The notes below the pieces were generated by a model. It was not told the DNA's origin, did not search any database, and was given only the letters and a program-made list of their open reading frames with translations. A DNA stretch of 64,000 nucleotides from Sclerodactyla briareus (taxonomy: Eukaryota > Echinodermata > Holothuroidea > Dendrochirotida > Sclerodactylidae), in NCBI GenBank assembly GCA_026419785.1, contig JAODTK010004354.1, forward strand, positions 96,703 to 160,702, given 5' to 3'. The translations under genes were made by a program, and so were the position numbers. Positions 21,340 to 30,615 of this stretch are shown here, in pieces (positions within the stretch are counted from its first letter, which is position 1; every line of letters starts with the position of its first letter).

Positions 21340-23599
21340 GAACTGGCTTATTATATCCCATCAAACACTCAAATTGTAATAACAACAGCTTGACCTTCAG
21401 GGGCCATCCATCTGTCATCACACCTCGCTCTAGTTTCTAGTTTGTTTACATTCCCTTGCAGAAGCTCTGCAGGCAGAGGGGGATATCTGTCATCATGCAC
21501 CTTCTCTTTATGTAGGCTCTGCACTGCAGCCCTGAGTGAACCCAGGAGAGATCTGTCATCACTTTCTCATAGTGTTGGTTGCTGTACAAGTCTGCTCCCA
21601 GGAAATTGGGGCAGGCAGTTACAACTCACAAGTGTGTTCCCATTCTTGCAGGCCTACAGGTAAAGAGGGTGTATTGGAATTAATGAGTTTGGGTAAATTG
21701 CTATCGGGGTGAGTTGTGTTGAATACATTAGGCCAATGGTAGACTTGCTAAAGGTCATTAACTGTGAACATATCAACTAGTCAGATAATGGGGAAATGTC
21801 CAAGATTCCAGGTTCATCATAAGTGACCGGAGGTCGCATTATGTGAAACTAAAAACCTGTACACATAGTTACTGACCAGTGGCCAAAATGCTCCAGGTCA
21901 TTCAAAGATCAAATGAAATATCACTTCTAAAATGTCCAGTTCTGTAATCAGTTAGGAACTAATTTTGTAAATCCTTGGCCTATTTAGCATACGGTATTTG
22001 TACGCAGTACCAAGATGTTTAGGATTGCGCTTGGCATTTGTGCGGTTTGAGCTACAACACCATTGATGATCTATAGTTTCAGATGTGCCATTAGACACCT
22101 TCGCCAACATATTGATCCGAAAAAAATTTGGTAAGGAATTAGTTCCCAGATCTTTCCTATGTACCCTGACTGAAAATATAAAAAAAAATACGAAGTATTT
22201 TGGTTGATCCATACGAGACTTCGTACTGTACTGGCCCCTGGTGAAGCCCATAGATAGCTGGGTCAGCAATTCTGCCAGTCGGGGCGTGTTCGTGTTATGT
22301 GCAAGGTCGTTCCAATAATTTTATAAACAGTGATGAAATCAATCCAAAAATTGCACGGTACACAAAATCGACATTTTTCAAGAGATGACATCTCACCTTA
22401 CTGACGATATATTCCACGCACCTGTACTATCAATATATATTCACTTACATATAAAATTAGAAATAGTTTTGAACGTTTTGATCAGTGCTCGAGTTCCGAA
22501 CTGGCGTCACGGCAGAGCTTAAAGACAATACAGGCTTGTATACAACGGAGGTATATTGTGGAGAATAGAAAACTGTATATAGGTACAATCCCATTTCAAT
22601 ATGATGGTTCTATGTGGAGTTGTTGGCCTTCATAGTTCAATCTACTATCAGAGGAATTGGCGAGAATTCCAAATGCGCCATAAGCATAACATCATACTTG
22701 GACAATACGGGAAATTATGTTATGCATTTCATGGTTTCATTTTGTTAAATAAGTCAACATTCAGCAGAAGCTGTTGTCTTTCTTTGGCCAGAGTAACCAT
22801 CAGCACCTACCAAGCCACTACAACAATCCTCCTCATAGAAAAATTATTTCGAAGTGAAAAAAATTGGAAATTCCTAGAAAAAAACACAAAAATGTTTGCA
22901 GGTTGTGCAAGTATGACATCATTTATTATTGAACTATGGGATGTTTTTCGATCTCGCGCAATACACATGCACAAAATTCAAAGGGCTGTATCTCCGTAAC
23001 GGTAAGTCGTATGAACTTCGGTTTGGACAAACGCATTCAGTTTTTCTCAGCCTACATATACCCCCTTTTTATAAGTATCCTGTAGTTGTCCTTCAAGTTG
23101 CCTCTGCAGGCATGGGCAACTCGCTTGTTGCTGGCCGTCAGCCAATCAGACATCAGGGCCTGCAGAGAATAAGAGCCAACTGAATTATTTCTATCGCGCG
23201 CCGAGCGACAGAGGACTTACATATACAAACTGCACAGCTGACAAGGTCTACTGAACAGAGTATCGTGTATTCAGTGTGCAGGGCAGATAAACTAAGATTG
23301 CAGCAATACACAGCAAATTGCTTGATTTCGGAAGAGAGAGCAACTGAACAATAAATTGTTGAAGGTTTATTTTGCGCCTATCTTGGAACAGATAATGTGG
23401 CATTGAACATATTTTGAGCGATATTGTATATTCGTTGCAGCAGTTTTATTATTCGTATTCGCTACAAAACAAACGAATAACAGTTACTCGTTATTCGCCA
23501 ACAGTCCTAGTTCAGGTTAGATGTAATTGTCTGAATGCTGAACGGAGGGGAGCACAATAAGAATGGGTTAAGCTCAAATGAACTCTTCTCTTTTCCCAG
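21340..23599. other. no HSP70 upstream exon or other gene found
   Basis: This is the sequence directly upstream of the first recognised HSP70 exon. I looked for the missing ATPase-domain coding sequence (GIDLGTTYS, the linker before SIEIDSL) on the plus strand and did not find it. A 132-codon frame at 22,601-22,999 has no motif. A weak ~75-bp tandem repeat with ATCTGTCATCA phrases occupies 21,400-21,570. A CCAAT box-like sequence is at 23,139-23,145. It is not followed by a recognisable core promoter. Confidence 0.5.
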
Positions 23600-23879
23600 C
23601 ATCGAGATGGACTCCCTCTTTGAGGGCATCGACTTCTACACGTTCGCCTCACCCGTGCCAGGTTTGAGGCACTCTGCGGCGAGGCTTTCAGGAAGACTCT
23701 GATGCCGGTCAACAATGCAATCCGTGATGCTGGACTAGACAAGTCCGAGATCCACGAGATTGTCCTCGTCGGAGGCTCCACTCGTATCCCCAAGATCCAG
23801 ACGCTCCTCCAGGATTTCTTCAACGGGAAGGAGCTGAACAAGAGCATCAACCCAGACGAGGCTGTTGCGTACGGTGCAT
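23600..23879 (+). CDS. HSP70 exon a: end of ATPase domain
   Basis: The acceptor TTTTCCCAG ends at 23,599. The exon starts in the middle of a Ser codon and reads (S)[14 protein letters not shown], then breaks frame. Two one-base additions (TT at 23,643-23,644, CC at 23,647-23,648, each a doubled base) shift the frame by two, after which [17 protein letters not shown] and [13 protein letters not shown] continue. The last is the HSP70 signature 3 region. It ends [14 protein letters not shown] plus one base at a GTGAGA donor. Both breaks are doubled bases, the typical long-read error, so they may not be real. The protein identity is beyond doubt. Confidence 0.85.
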
Positions 23880-24090
23880 GTGAGAATGCTCGCCCTTTTT
23901 GCTGGTTTGCTTGTATCTCCGTACACTCTGCTCTAAATGCACAAATAAATGTAGGGCTTTGTGCGATGAGAGCCTATGATAGGTTACCCTGATTCTAACC
24001 ACTGACACTGACAGCAGCATACCTGCATTGTGGTATCCATACATGATGAATGTCTCTGGTGTTATGTGCAGTCAGTACAGCTATTGTTAA

Positions 24091-24317
24091 TGCTGGCCTA
24101 TGTTCCTTCATCTATCTGTCATGCTTCACAATGAATTGTGCTTCCACTCTGGAAATGATTTGGAGGTGAAAGGTAGGCGTTCTGTTTCATTATGAATATG
24201 GTGTGCTGGCCTATGTTCCTTCATCTATCTGTCATGCTTCACAATGAATTGTGCTTCCACTCTGGAAATGATTTGGAGGTCAAAGGTATGGACGTTATTT
24301 CATTATTAATCTGGTGT
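24091..24317 (+). repeat. 113-bp tandem duplication in HSP70 intron
   Basis: TGCTGGCCTATGTTCC..CTGGAAATGATTTGGAGGT occurs at 24,091 and again at 24,204, nearly identical (one GTGAAAGG/GTCAAAGG change and a few in the tail). Two head-to-tail copies of about 113 bp within the intron between exons a and b. High identity suggests a recent event. Confidence 0.9.
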
Positions 24318-24629
24318 GTGGATATACTGATATAACCCTGGATATAGGTAACTGTGCTGTAGATTTAAGTTCAACTGGGCTGGTGAGGCATGGTGACTCT
24401 GTGAAAAGAAAACAATAGCCAGCTGAAATGATTCCTTTAGGCAGCCTGTATTGAAAGAATCCTATGTCGTGTATGGACAAAATTACCTTGGTCAGGACAT
24501 CATCCCAATTGTGGAAAGCTAATAAAAAATGAAATGTGCCTAGGGGAAGGATAACACAGTGCTCTTGACAAGCGATCGCTGATGGTAACAGGTGAAACTT
24601 CACTTTTTCATATGTGTAATATTTTTCAG

Positions 24630-24865
24630 CTGTGCAAGCTGCCATTCTCACCGGGACAAGTCCGAGGAGGTGCAGACCTGTGCTGTTGGACGTCGCGGCG
24701 CTCTCACTGGGTATCGAGACCGCCGGTGGCGTCATGACCAGCATCATAGAGAGGAACACGACCATCCCCACCAGGAAGGAGCGGACCTTCACCACTTACT
24801 CGAACAACCAACCAGCTGTCCTAATCCAAGTCTTTGAAGGGGAACGTGCAATGACTGCTGATAAT
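24630..24865 (+). CDS. HSP70 exon b: interdomain linker and start of SBD
   Basis: The acceptor ATTTTTCAG ends at 24,629 and the donor is GTAAGT at 24,866. The exon reads VQAAILTG, then a frame-shifted nine-residue stretch TSPRRCRPV where family members have a GDKSEEVQDLLL-like stretch, then [29 protein letters not shown]-type text and [16 protein letters not shown]. The disturbed stretch (24,653-24,681) is explained by three one-base losses (one G of GGGG, one G of GG, one C), which together restore frame. The LLLLDV(A/T)PLSLG linker normally couples the ATPase to peptide binding, so a true change here would hit allostery. APLSL is also AALSL. Confidence 0.85.
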
Positions 24866-25685
24866 GTAAGTAACTCACACAGTATGAACGCACTTTCCAC
24901 ACCGCTGAAACAGACGGCCCAGTAAAACACGGCGAACAATCCTAGTGAAGTGGCTCTAAGCAACTGCCAGAAGACTGGATTCAATCCATAATGACCAGTA
25001 TATATAAATGTTATGTCATGACTGATGTTGGTACCGAAGTGAATCACGATATTACCTTGATCATAAGAAGCTACTGTCATTGTAGGTGCAGGTCATACTA
25101 TGATTCTTCTCCATGGTGCTCAATTAGCACCTGCAAAGAGTATGCATTGTAATTAGAATAAAACCTCACTCAGCCAGGATGCAGATTTGTCTGCTCCCAA
25201 GGTTTAGGCTAGGGATCTGTCTCGCCGTCGTTGGGACTGGATTACGTCGTGGGGACTGCTTAGAGACCCAAACCAAACACTCCTAAACGGTTCGATTCCA
25301 TGGGAATCGAACGCCTCTTAACAAATATTTTGCCATCAGTTTCACGTGTTTAAATGCTCAAAACATTATAAACCATTTACACCAGTCAGGAAACATCGTT
25401 TCATAGTGTTGAATGCAGTGTTCGTGCAGTCATGATCCTGTGCAGATGAGTACCCTAATTTTGAATTCTGGCTAAGGACCTGCTGCTCCCATAAGAGGCG
25501 AATGTCTCTGAAGTGAAATCCCCAGCTCCAGCCTTACCTAGATGAAAAAAATGTCTAAATGCGATTCTGAATAAGTAAAAGCAGTGCAGTCTGGTATTAC
25601 ACGTGTTGAGAGACAGAATGCCGTCTTGTCTCCGTAACCAATGTTGCTCTGGAAATGAGGAAACGATTCTTCTTTCTTTTCACAG
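24866..25685 (+). other. HSP70 intron
   Basis: The 820-bp intron starts GTAAGTAACT and ends TTTTCACAG. No embedded gene or shared repeat was recognised. Confidence 0.7.
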
Positions 25686-25848
25686 AACATCCTGGGTAAA
25701 TTCGAGCTCATGGGGATTCCCCCAGCACCACGTGGCATCCCACAGATCGAAGTTACCTTTGACATCGACCCCAACGGTATCCTGAACGTCTCTGCCCAGG
25801 ATAAGACCACTGGCAAGGAGAACAAGATCACGATCACCAACGACAAGG
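25686..25848 (+). CDS. HSP70 exon c: substrate-binding beta domain
   Basis: The exon begins right after TTTCACAG and reads [20 protein letters not shown], then [20 protein letters not shown] and [12 protein letters not shown], ending one base into a Gly codon at donor GTAGGT. It is open throughout with no break. The [13 protein letters not shown] segment is diagnostic of cytosolic HSP70/HSC70. FELMGIPP has Met where most family members have Thr. Confidence 0.93.
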
Positions 25849-26275
25849 GTAGGTAGCTCCCTAATACAGGACGTTAACTGAACTGCACCTGAGAGGGTAA
25901 AGGGGAGTGGGGAGTGGATGTTGAATTATGATGTAGGGATAAATCGATTCATCAGCTATACGACTACAGGATGCCACTAATCTGGGAGAACTCAAAATGT
26001 GATAATCGAAGAACATTGCCGAGTCTTTTTAACGAAAGGCCAGGCATGAAAGAGGAAGTCTGGACATCCACTATGCATACCGTATTAATTCAGTCGACCA
26101 AACTAATGAATCGAAACACAACAACAACAGTTCCAGCAGTTGGTATTTAGTACCATTTCAGAACTTGGGTGATGTCTTTTATTTGTTGATTATTCTACTG
26201 CCCTACATGGGATGGAAACCAGATCTCAACAGTCACAGCAGTCATTTAATGAAAAACAACTTGGCTTTGATGCAG
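25849..26275 (+). other. HSP70 intron
   Basis: 427-bp intron, GTAGGT..GATGCAG. The polypyrimidine tract before the acceptor is poor. Nothing else recognised. Confidence 0.65.
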
Positions 26276-26508
26276 GCCGCCTAACAAAAGAGGAGATTGA
26301 GAAGATGGTGGCTGATGCAGAGAAGTATAAGAACGAGGATGAGGCCCAGAAGCAGAGGATCGATGCCAAGAACGCCCTCGAGAACTACGCCTACTCCACG
26401 AAGAGCACCATGGAGGACGACAAGATCAAGGACAAAGTACCGGAGGACGACAGAAGGACTGCGATCGACAAGTGTGAAGAGGCCATTGACTGGGTCGACA
26501 GGAACCAG
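26276..26508 (+). CDS. HSP70 exon d: lid helices A-C
   Basis: Completes Gly from the previous exon, then RLTKEEIEKMVADAEKYKNE, AQKQRIDAKNALENYAYS, MEDDKIKDKVPEDDRRTAID and EEAIDWVDRNQ, ending exactly at NQ before GTAAGT. The intron after NQ is at the same place as in vertebrate HSC70. Fully open, no break. This part forms the alpha-helical lid that closes over the bound peptide. Confidence 0.93.
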
Positions 26509-26589
26509 GTAAGTAGCATCGCAAACCTCAGTTTAGGTAGCTAATGGATCGACAAATTTGACGCCAAGGTTTACCAGTGTACTAATTTA

Positions 26590-28575
26590 CTGCAGTATCG
26601 TGTTCGACACCGGCAAGGCCGACACCAACACCAGTAGCTCACGACACCATAAGGGTCCGACACCGACACCAACACCCGACACCAGCACTCTACTGCTCTA
26701 AAACTGTGTTTAGGAATCAAACATTTTGAACACTATGTTGCTATCATTTCCGGGAAGCGTTCAAATGCTGAACGCGGTGTCAATGGGAAACGTATTCTGT
26801 TCATTTGCTAGATATGCAGTGTCTAGCATTTGTTTATTTGATAAAAATGTCTAGAGTATGGGCAATTGCAAAAGTGATTGCATAATGAACAAAATCATAC
26901 ACATAGTAACATCTAGCACGTTTGGTAATTATCAAAAGTTGACAATCAATGCCAAGTCCATATCAGGTTACATGCGCCCCGGAGACCTAGGCTAACCTTG
27001 AGTTACTGCCTATCAGTTCTGAACCTCCCTACATGGCCAAGCCTAGCTGCCTGTGCTGTGCTGGACTGCACTGTACCAAAAGGGTTATTCCACTATGCTA
27101 TGGACCTGACAGCACCTTTCTTCCTGCGGAACAGTTGTAGAATGATATCATCATCAACTTTGAAACATAGTTGTGCTCGAAACAAGTTGTGCTTGACAGC
27201 TAACCCTAACCCCGCCCGCCGTGTTTCGTCATTACGGGACCGGAGGTTGGGGCCGCCTGCTGGGTCACCTCTAGCTCATCTGCTCATGGTAGGGGCGAGA
27301 ATCCCAGGGAGCTCACCGGAGTTGGGAGGATGGGTCAAGCTGGTCGCCCAGAGGAGGCTGGGTGTTTAGAAGTGGCGGGTGGATGCAGCTAGGTGCATTA
27401 TGCTCATATGAGTGAGTGCGTAAATTTACCTATTTACCTGTAGGCCTATTTACCTGTATCCTCCACATCGACGAAGTGGAGGTTTGTCGGAGCAGGGAGC
27501 CAGTATGGCTCATATAAGCTATACTGTCAAATATTAGTCGATTTGTGGCTTGAACTGATCGATGGATTTTGCCAACACCACATGTTCTGAAAGACTGTTC
27601 CGCGTATCAACAACTCTCTGTTAGAAACAGTTCTTTCTGGTGCTAAGCCTGCTGTATGTTTATAAATCTTGGGGGTTACACTGTCACTCATCACGAAAAA
27701 CGCATACTTGGTTCGACTTTTTCAAAGCTATTCATAATTGTTAACACCTGTATCATGTCACCCCGAAGGAGCCTCAATTCGAGTGTGGTGAGATTCAACT
27801 CTTCTAGTCTTCTGTATTCTGGGAAGTGAAACAGACCAGGAACCATCTTTGTAAACCTGATTCGAACATTTTCATGTAATAATATATCCTTCTGTAAATA
27901 AGGTGACTATGGTTTGTTGCAATATTCTAGATGTGGTCGAACAAGAGATTTGAAGAGCCTCAGAAGAATGTCTTCTCCTTGAAAATGATGGTTCGTTTCG
28001 TCATTCCAACACTCAAGCACTCGATTAGCTGTGTCTACGACTTCAGCACATTGGGACTTAGCTTGTGTTGTTCATTAGAATGCCCACATCCTTCTCTTCC
28101 CTTATAATGCAAATTCCATTATCTCCAATGAAGTAATCATGCTGTAAATATGAAACACCCGCGTGGAGGCACTTTTCCAACCCATCTTCTGTGCCGCGAT
28201 TTGCCGTCTCTCGAACAAAACAAACGTTTTGATGAGCTGGCCATGATAATTGAGGCATTCCGGCTCGACCCTCTGCCGACAAATGTGTTAAAGAAAGTGC
28301 TCCAAAAGAATATACCGAAACTTGAGTCACCCCTCTCTCTCAATGGGAGAGCCTCACGTCGGCAGACCCCCCCCCCCCAGAGTGGGGAGATTGGGTCGGG
28401 ACCACCCATGTAGTGTTAAGGAGTGTAGCCTTGCAAAATAGATAGGAAATAATCAATGAAACACTGCAAAATGAATTGACCAACGCAAAATGAATTACCG
28501 GTGTCAACCGACACCAGCAAAATTTCTGACACCTCAATAGTCCGACACCAACACCGACACACACTCTGCTGATCG
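26590..28575 (+). repeat. Composite repeat block filling the last HSP70 intron
   Basis: The intron 26,509-28,592 is mostly repeat. GACACC-rich stretches lie at both ends (26,605-26,690 and 28,500-28,565), with a unique middle and a minus-strand CR1 LINE fragment (27,660-28,135) inside. The whole block recurs at 47,665-49,600. The right-end sequence also occurs alone at 535-660. The intron therefore held a mobile or expanded repeat before the segment was duplicated. Confidence 0.75.
27660..28135 (-). pseudogene. CR1-like LINE RT C-terminal fragment inside HSP70 intron
   Basis: Minus-strand blocks in order: DYFIGDNGICIIREEKDVGI at about 28,130-28,070 (thumb, usually EKDLGV), CAEVVDTANRVLECWNDETN, DILLRLFKSLVRPHLEYCN near 27,930 (the LYKxLVRPHLEY motif), then ILLHENVRIRFTKMVPGL and RRLEELNLTTLELRRLRGDM near 27,760 (typical CR1 tail). 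Stops separate some blocks. A diverged copy of the same fragment is at 48,480-48,880, carried by the segmental duplication. Confidence 0.85.
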
Positions 28576-28592
28576 TGCTGTTTCTATTTCAG

Positions 28593-28740
28593 ACTGCTGA
28601 GAAGGAGGAGCTTGAGTACCTCCAGAAGGAGCTAGAGAACGTGTGCCAGCCAATCATCACCAAGCTCTATCAGGCGGGTGGTGCCCCAGGAGGCGAGAAT
28701 ATGCCCGGAGACATGCCAGGCGGTACACCAGAAGGCTAGT
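28593..28740 (+). CDS. HSP70 exon e: lid end and truncated C-terminal tail
   Basis: The acceptor TTTCTATTTCAG ends at 28,592. It reads [48 protein letters not shown] and then TAG at 28,738-28,740. Directly after the stop, still in frame, come [10 protein letters not shown] (28,741-28,770) and then not a stop but PPEQTDQGECQE and TGA at 28,807. So the EEVD tail that binds TPR co-chaperones is cut off by a stop 30 bases earlier, and the usual stop after EEVD is missing. The Gly/Pro-rich GGMP-like tail is also short. Read-through would give a protein with internal EEVD, which is not expected to work in TPR docking. Confidence 0.85.
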
Positions 28741-28809
28741 CCGGCGGAGCAACCATCGAGGAAGTCGACCCGCCCGAACAAACTGACCAAGGGGAATGCC
28801 AGGAATGAC
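28741..28809 (+). other. In-frame EEVD relic after premature stop
   Basis: The 10 codons after the TAG still encode [14 protein letters not shown] itself is at 28,759-28,770 and is followed by twelve sense codons before TGA. In the duplicate at about 49,800-49,850 the matching place reads CTCGACAACTCACAC, which suggests the ancestor had a stop right after GTCGAC that both copies lost by small changes. Confidence 0.7.
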
Positions 28810-29168
28810 TCTCTTGGTAGGGGTGGGGGTTAACACCATAACAAAGGCAAAAATTACCAGCGTTTGAAATAATACGGAACACATGGTCAATTTCGTGGTG
28901 ACTCGCGTGACATTTGTCTAAAATTCAATAACATTAATATTATAGCTCCATAACTGCACTGGACAATTCTTTTTGTGACGTCATACAAACGTCACCGTCG
29001 CTCGATCGAATGTGAACGGTGGGACAATAGTCTGGATTTGAAGTTGTCAAGTTATAGCACCTGATTTATTGTCAGATACTAATGTAGCTGTATAAAATGT
29101 ATTTTGTATACTGGAAAATCACACATGCTAACTTTCCAAATGCGGTGATAAAATAGGCAAATATTGCG

Positions 29169-29174
29169 AATAAA
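29169..29174 (+). promoter_or_regulatory. candidate polyadenylation signal
   Basis: AATAAA, about 430 bases after the HSP70 TAG. A second AATAAA is at 29,339-29,344. Either could end the HSP70 transcript; nothing in the sequence decides between them. Confidence 0.4.
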
Positions 29175-29989
29175 TATTCATAATTTAAATTCTGATATTT
29201 CAATAATGGAATTATTATTTAATTAATATGTTTTATTATGTGTACCAATATCATAAGTTGCGGCCTAATTGAAGGGGGAATGATGGTATATATTTTTGAT
29301 CAGTAATTCATCAGCTAAAAACCCTGTCATTTCCACACAATAAATAGTTAGAAACACGCTCTTGAATTGATGTGAACTCGCGGGACGTGACTCGCGTGAC
29401 ATTTGTAAAAGGTAACTTTAACATTTGAGAAATATTTTCTGGGAAGGAAAATTCAGCAATTATTCTGGTATCTTTGTGAAGACTTGGTATTCTTATTTGG
29501 GGTAGAACTGCTGTGCGGACAACGAGGAGAAAACCAAAACACTAAATTATGTGGACTAGGTTGAACAGTCAACTTGAGGTGGTTTTCAATTGACCACTGT
29601 TGCCTAACGATTCGATGTTTAAAAAATATAAATAGGGCACATGGAGGGAATAGCGGGTTGTCATGGATGGATATCTAAAGGGAGCAAAAAAAGATAACGT
29701 GAACTTTAGTAGACCCCTGTCATGCCAATGAGTCCACGGAGGATATGGGGGGCACACAACCAACACCACAGAAATGCTATATTTACTTGGATACACGAAG
29801 GTTATGATTTCTCTACCAAATACGAACGTTGAAAATATTGCGCAATAAACAGTCCAGGAGATTCTCCTATTCGGGAGATGAAATTGTCTCCCGTTTAAGA
29901 GAATTTGAATTATTTACGAGACTGCCATTTTATTTTCCCACAATGCAATGATATGGGAATATATAGGAGTCATTCATTTTCAGCCTTCT

Positions 29990-30615
29990 TGAAAATTCGT
30001 CCAGTCCGAGTCTTCAATTTTTATTGCAATTTCAGGAGCCTTGTTGGCCCCACTTCTACCGGCCCACCAAGAAAACCGTCGCAAAATATCTGCTGAAATT
30101 GAGGGAATCTTTAACTTCAACTAAAGCTACGCGTGCAAATACTGTCTGGCTGGGCGGAGACTTCAACCTCCCGGGGATTGACAGGTCTACACATTCTGTT
30201 ACCCAAGGTTCTAACAGCAGAAACGTCAGTCACAAGTATTTGACATGTCAGAAGATTTAAACCTACATCAGTGTCTCGAACCCACAGGCCAGCCAGGGAA
30301 GGAAACATTCTTGATTTATTTTCCACAAATAGCCTTCTCCTTATTGAGAGATCAACTCTAATCCTGGTCTGTGTGACCATGACGGCATCCCCATGCTCAC
30401 TATCAATCTGAGCCCCCAAAATCACTGGCCCAGATGGCATTCTCCGCGGGATTCTCAAGAGTTTGCAACATCATTTTTCCAAGTCCGGGGGTGGACCTTG
30501 AGCGCCTCCCTTATAAATCGGAAAGTGCCAATATTTCACTCATACCTAAGAGGGCCACGCCGAAGGCAAGTAATATCCGACCATCTCTTTGACCTTCTGT
30601 TTATCATTCAAACTT
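29990..30615 (+). pseudogene. LINE endonuclease fragment
   Basis: The plus strand reads a PCWPHFYRPTKKTVAKYLLK lead, then TVWLGGDFNLPGIDRSTHSV at about 30,140-30,190. GDFNLP is the conserved Asp/Asn site of the APE-type endonuclease of CR1/L2/jockey LINEs. Then with a frame change, NILDLFSTNSLLLIERSTL (30,305-30,360) and CDHDGIPMLTINLSP (30,375-30,420), where the DHD catalytic His region (usually LSDHDxI) is kept. It then jumps to scrambled RT text (PRRRQVISDHL). A dead 5' half of the element whose RT pieces form the array that follows. Confidence 0.8.

Larger units (their letters stand above)
23600..28770 (+). pseudogene. HSP70/HSC70 3' gene fragment, five exons
   Basis: Five exons spell out the C-terminal ~55% of a cytosolic HSP70 chaperone: the last part of the nucleotide-binding domain, the substrate-binding domain and the helical lid, matching roughly residues 276-646 of human HSC70. 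HSP70 uses ATP to bind and release unfolded peptides, and the C-terminal EEVD docks TPR co-chaperones such as HOP and CHIP. Introns sit at known HSC70 positions (after AAVQ-preceding GA, after DN, within KG|R, after NQ). All four introns have GT..AG borders. The upstream exons are absent, exons 1 and 2 have frame breaks, and a TAG precedes EEVD. I read it as a 5'-truncated, decaying copy. An active gene with assembly errors and a very long first intron is the alternative. A duplicate of its last exon lies at 49,626. Confidence 0.75.
26590..29850 (+). repeat. Segmental duplication, copy 1
   Basis: Direct, diverged similarity with 47,665-50,690 across the last HSP70 intron, last exon and ~1.1 kb of 3' flank. 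Right-end anchors: GACCCCTGTCAT (29,714 and 50,540) and CCAAATACGAACGTT..AAATA.TGCGCAAT (29,817 and 50,657). Left-end anchor: TCGTGTT.GACACCGGCAAG. The copies are 20.8 kb apart, in the same orientation. Confidence 0.85.

Noticed and set aside
23060-23150. TATA-like TTTTATAAG and CCAAT-like GCCAATCAG near 23.07-23.14 kb as an HSP70 promoter
   Set aside because: Their order is reversed (CCAAT after TATA). No start codon or ATPase exon follows, and the next exon starts mid-codon at a splice acceptor. No heat-shock elements (nGAAnnTTCn arrays) were seen.
23847-24044. Minus-strand open frames overlapping HSP70 exons
   Set aside because: They are antisense shadows of the GC-rich HSP70 coding exons.
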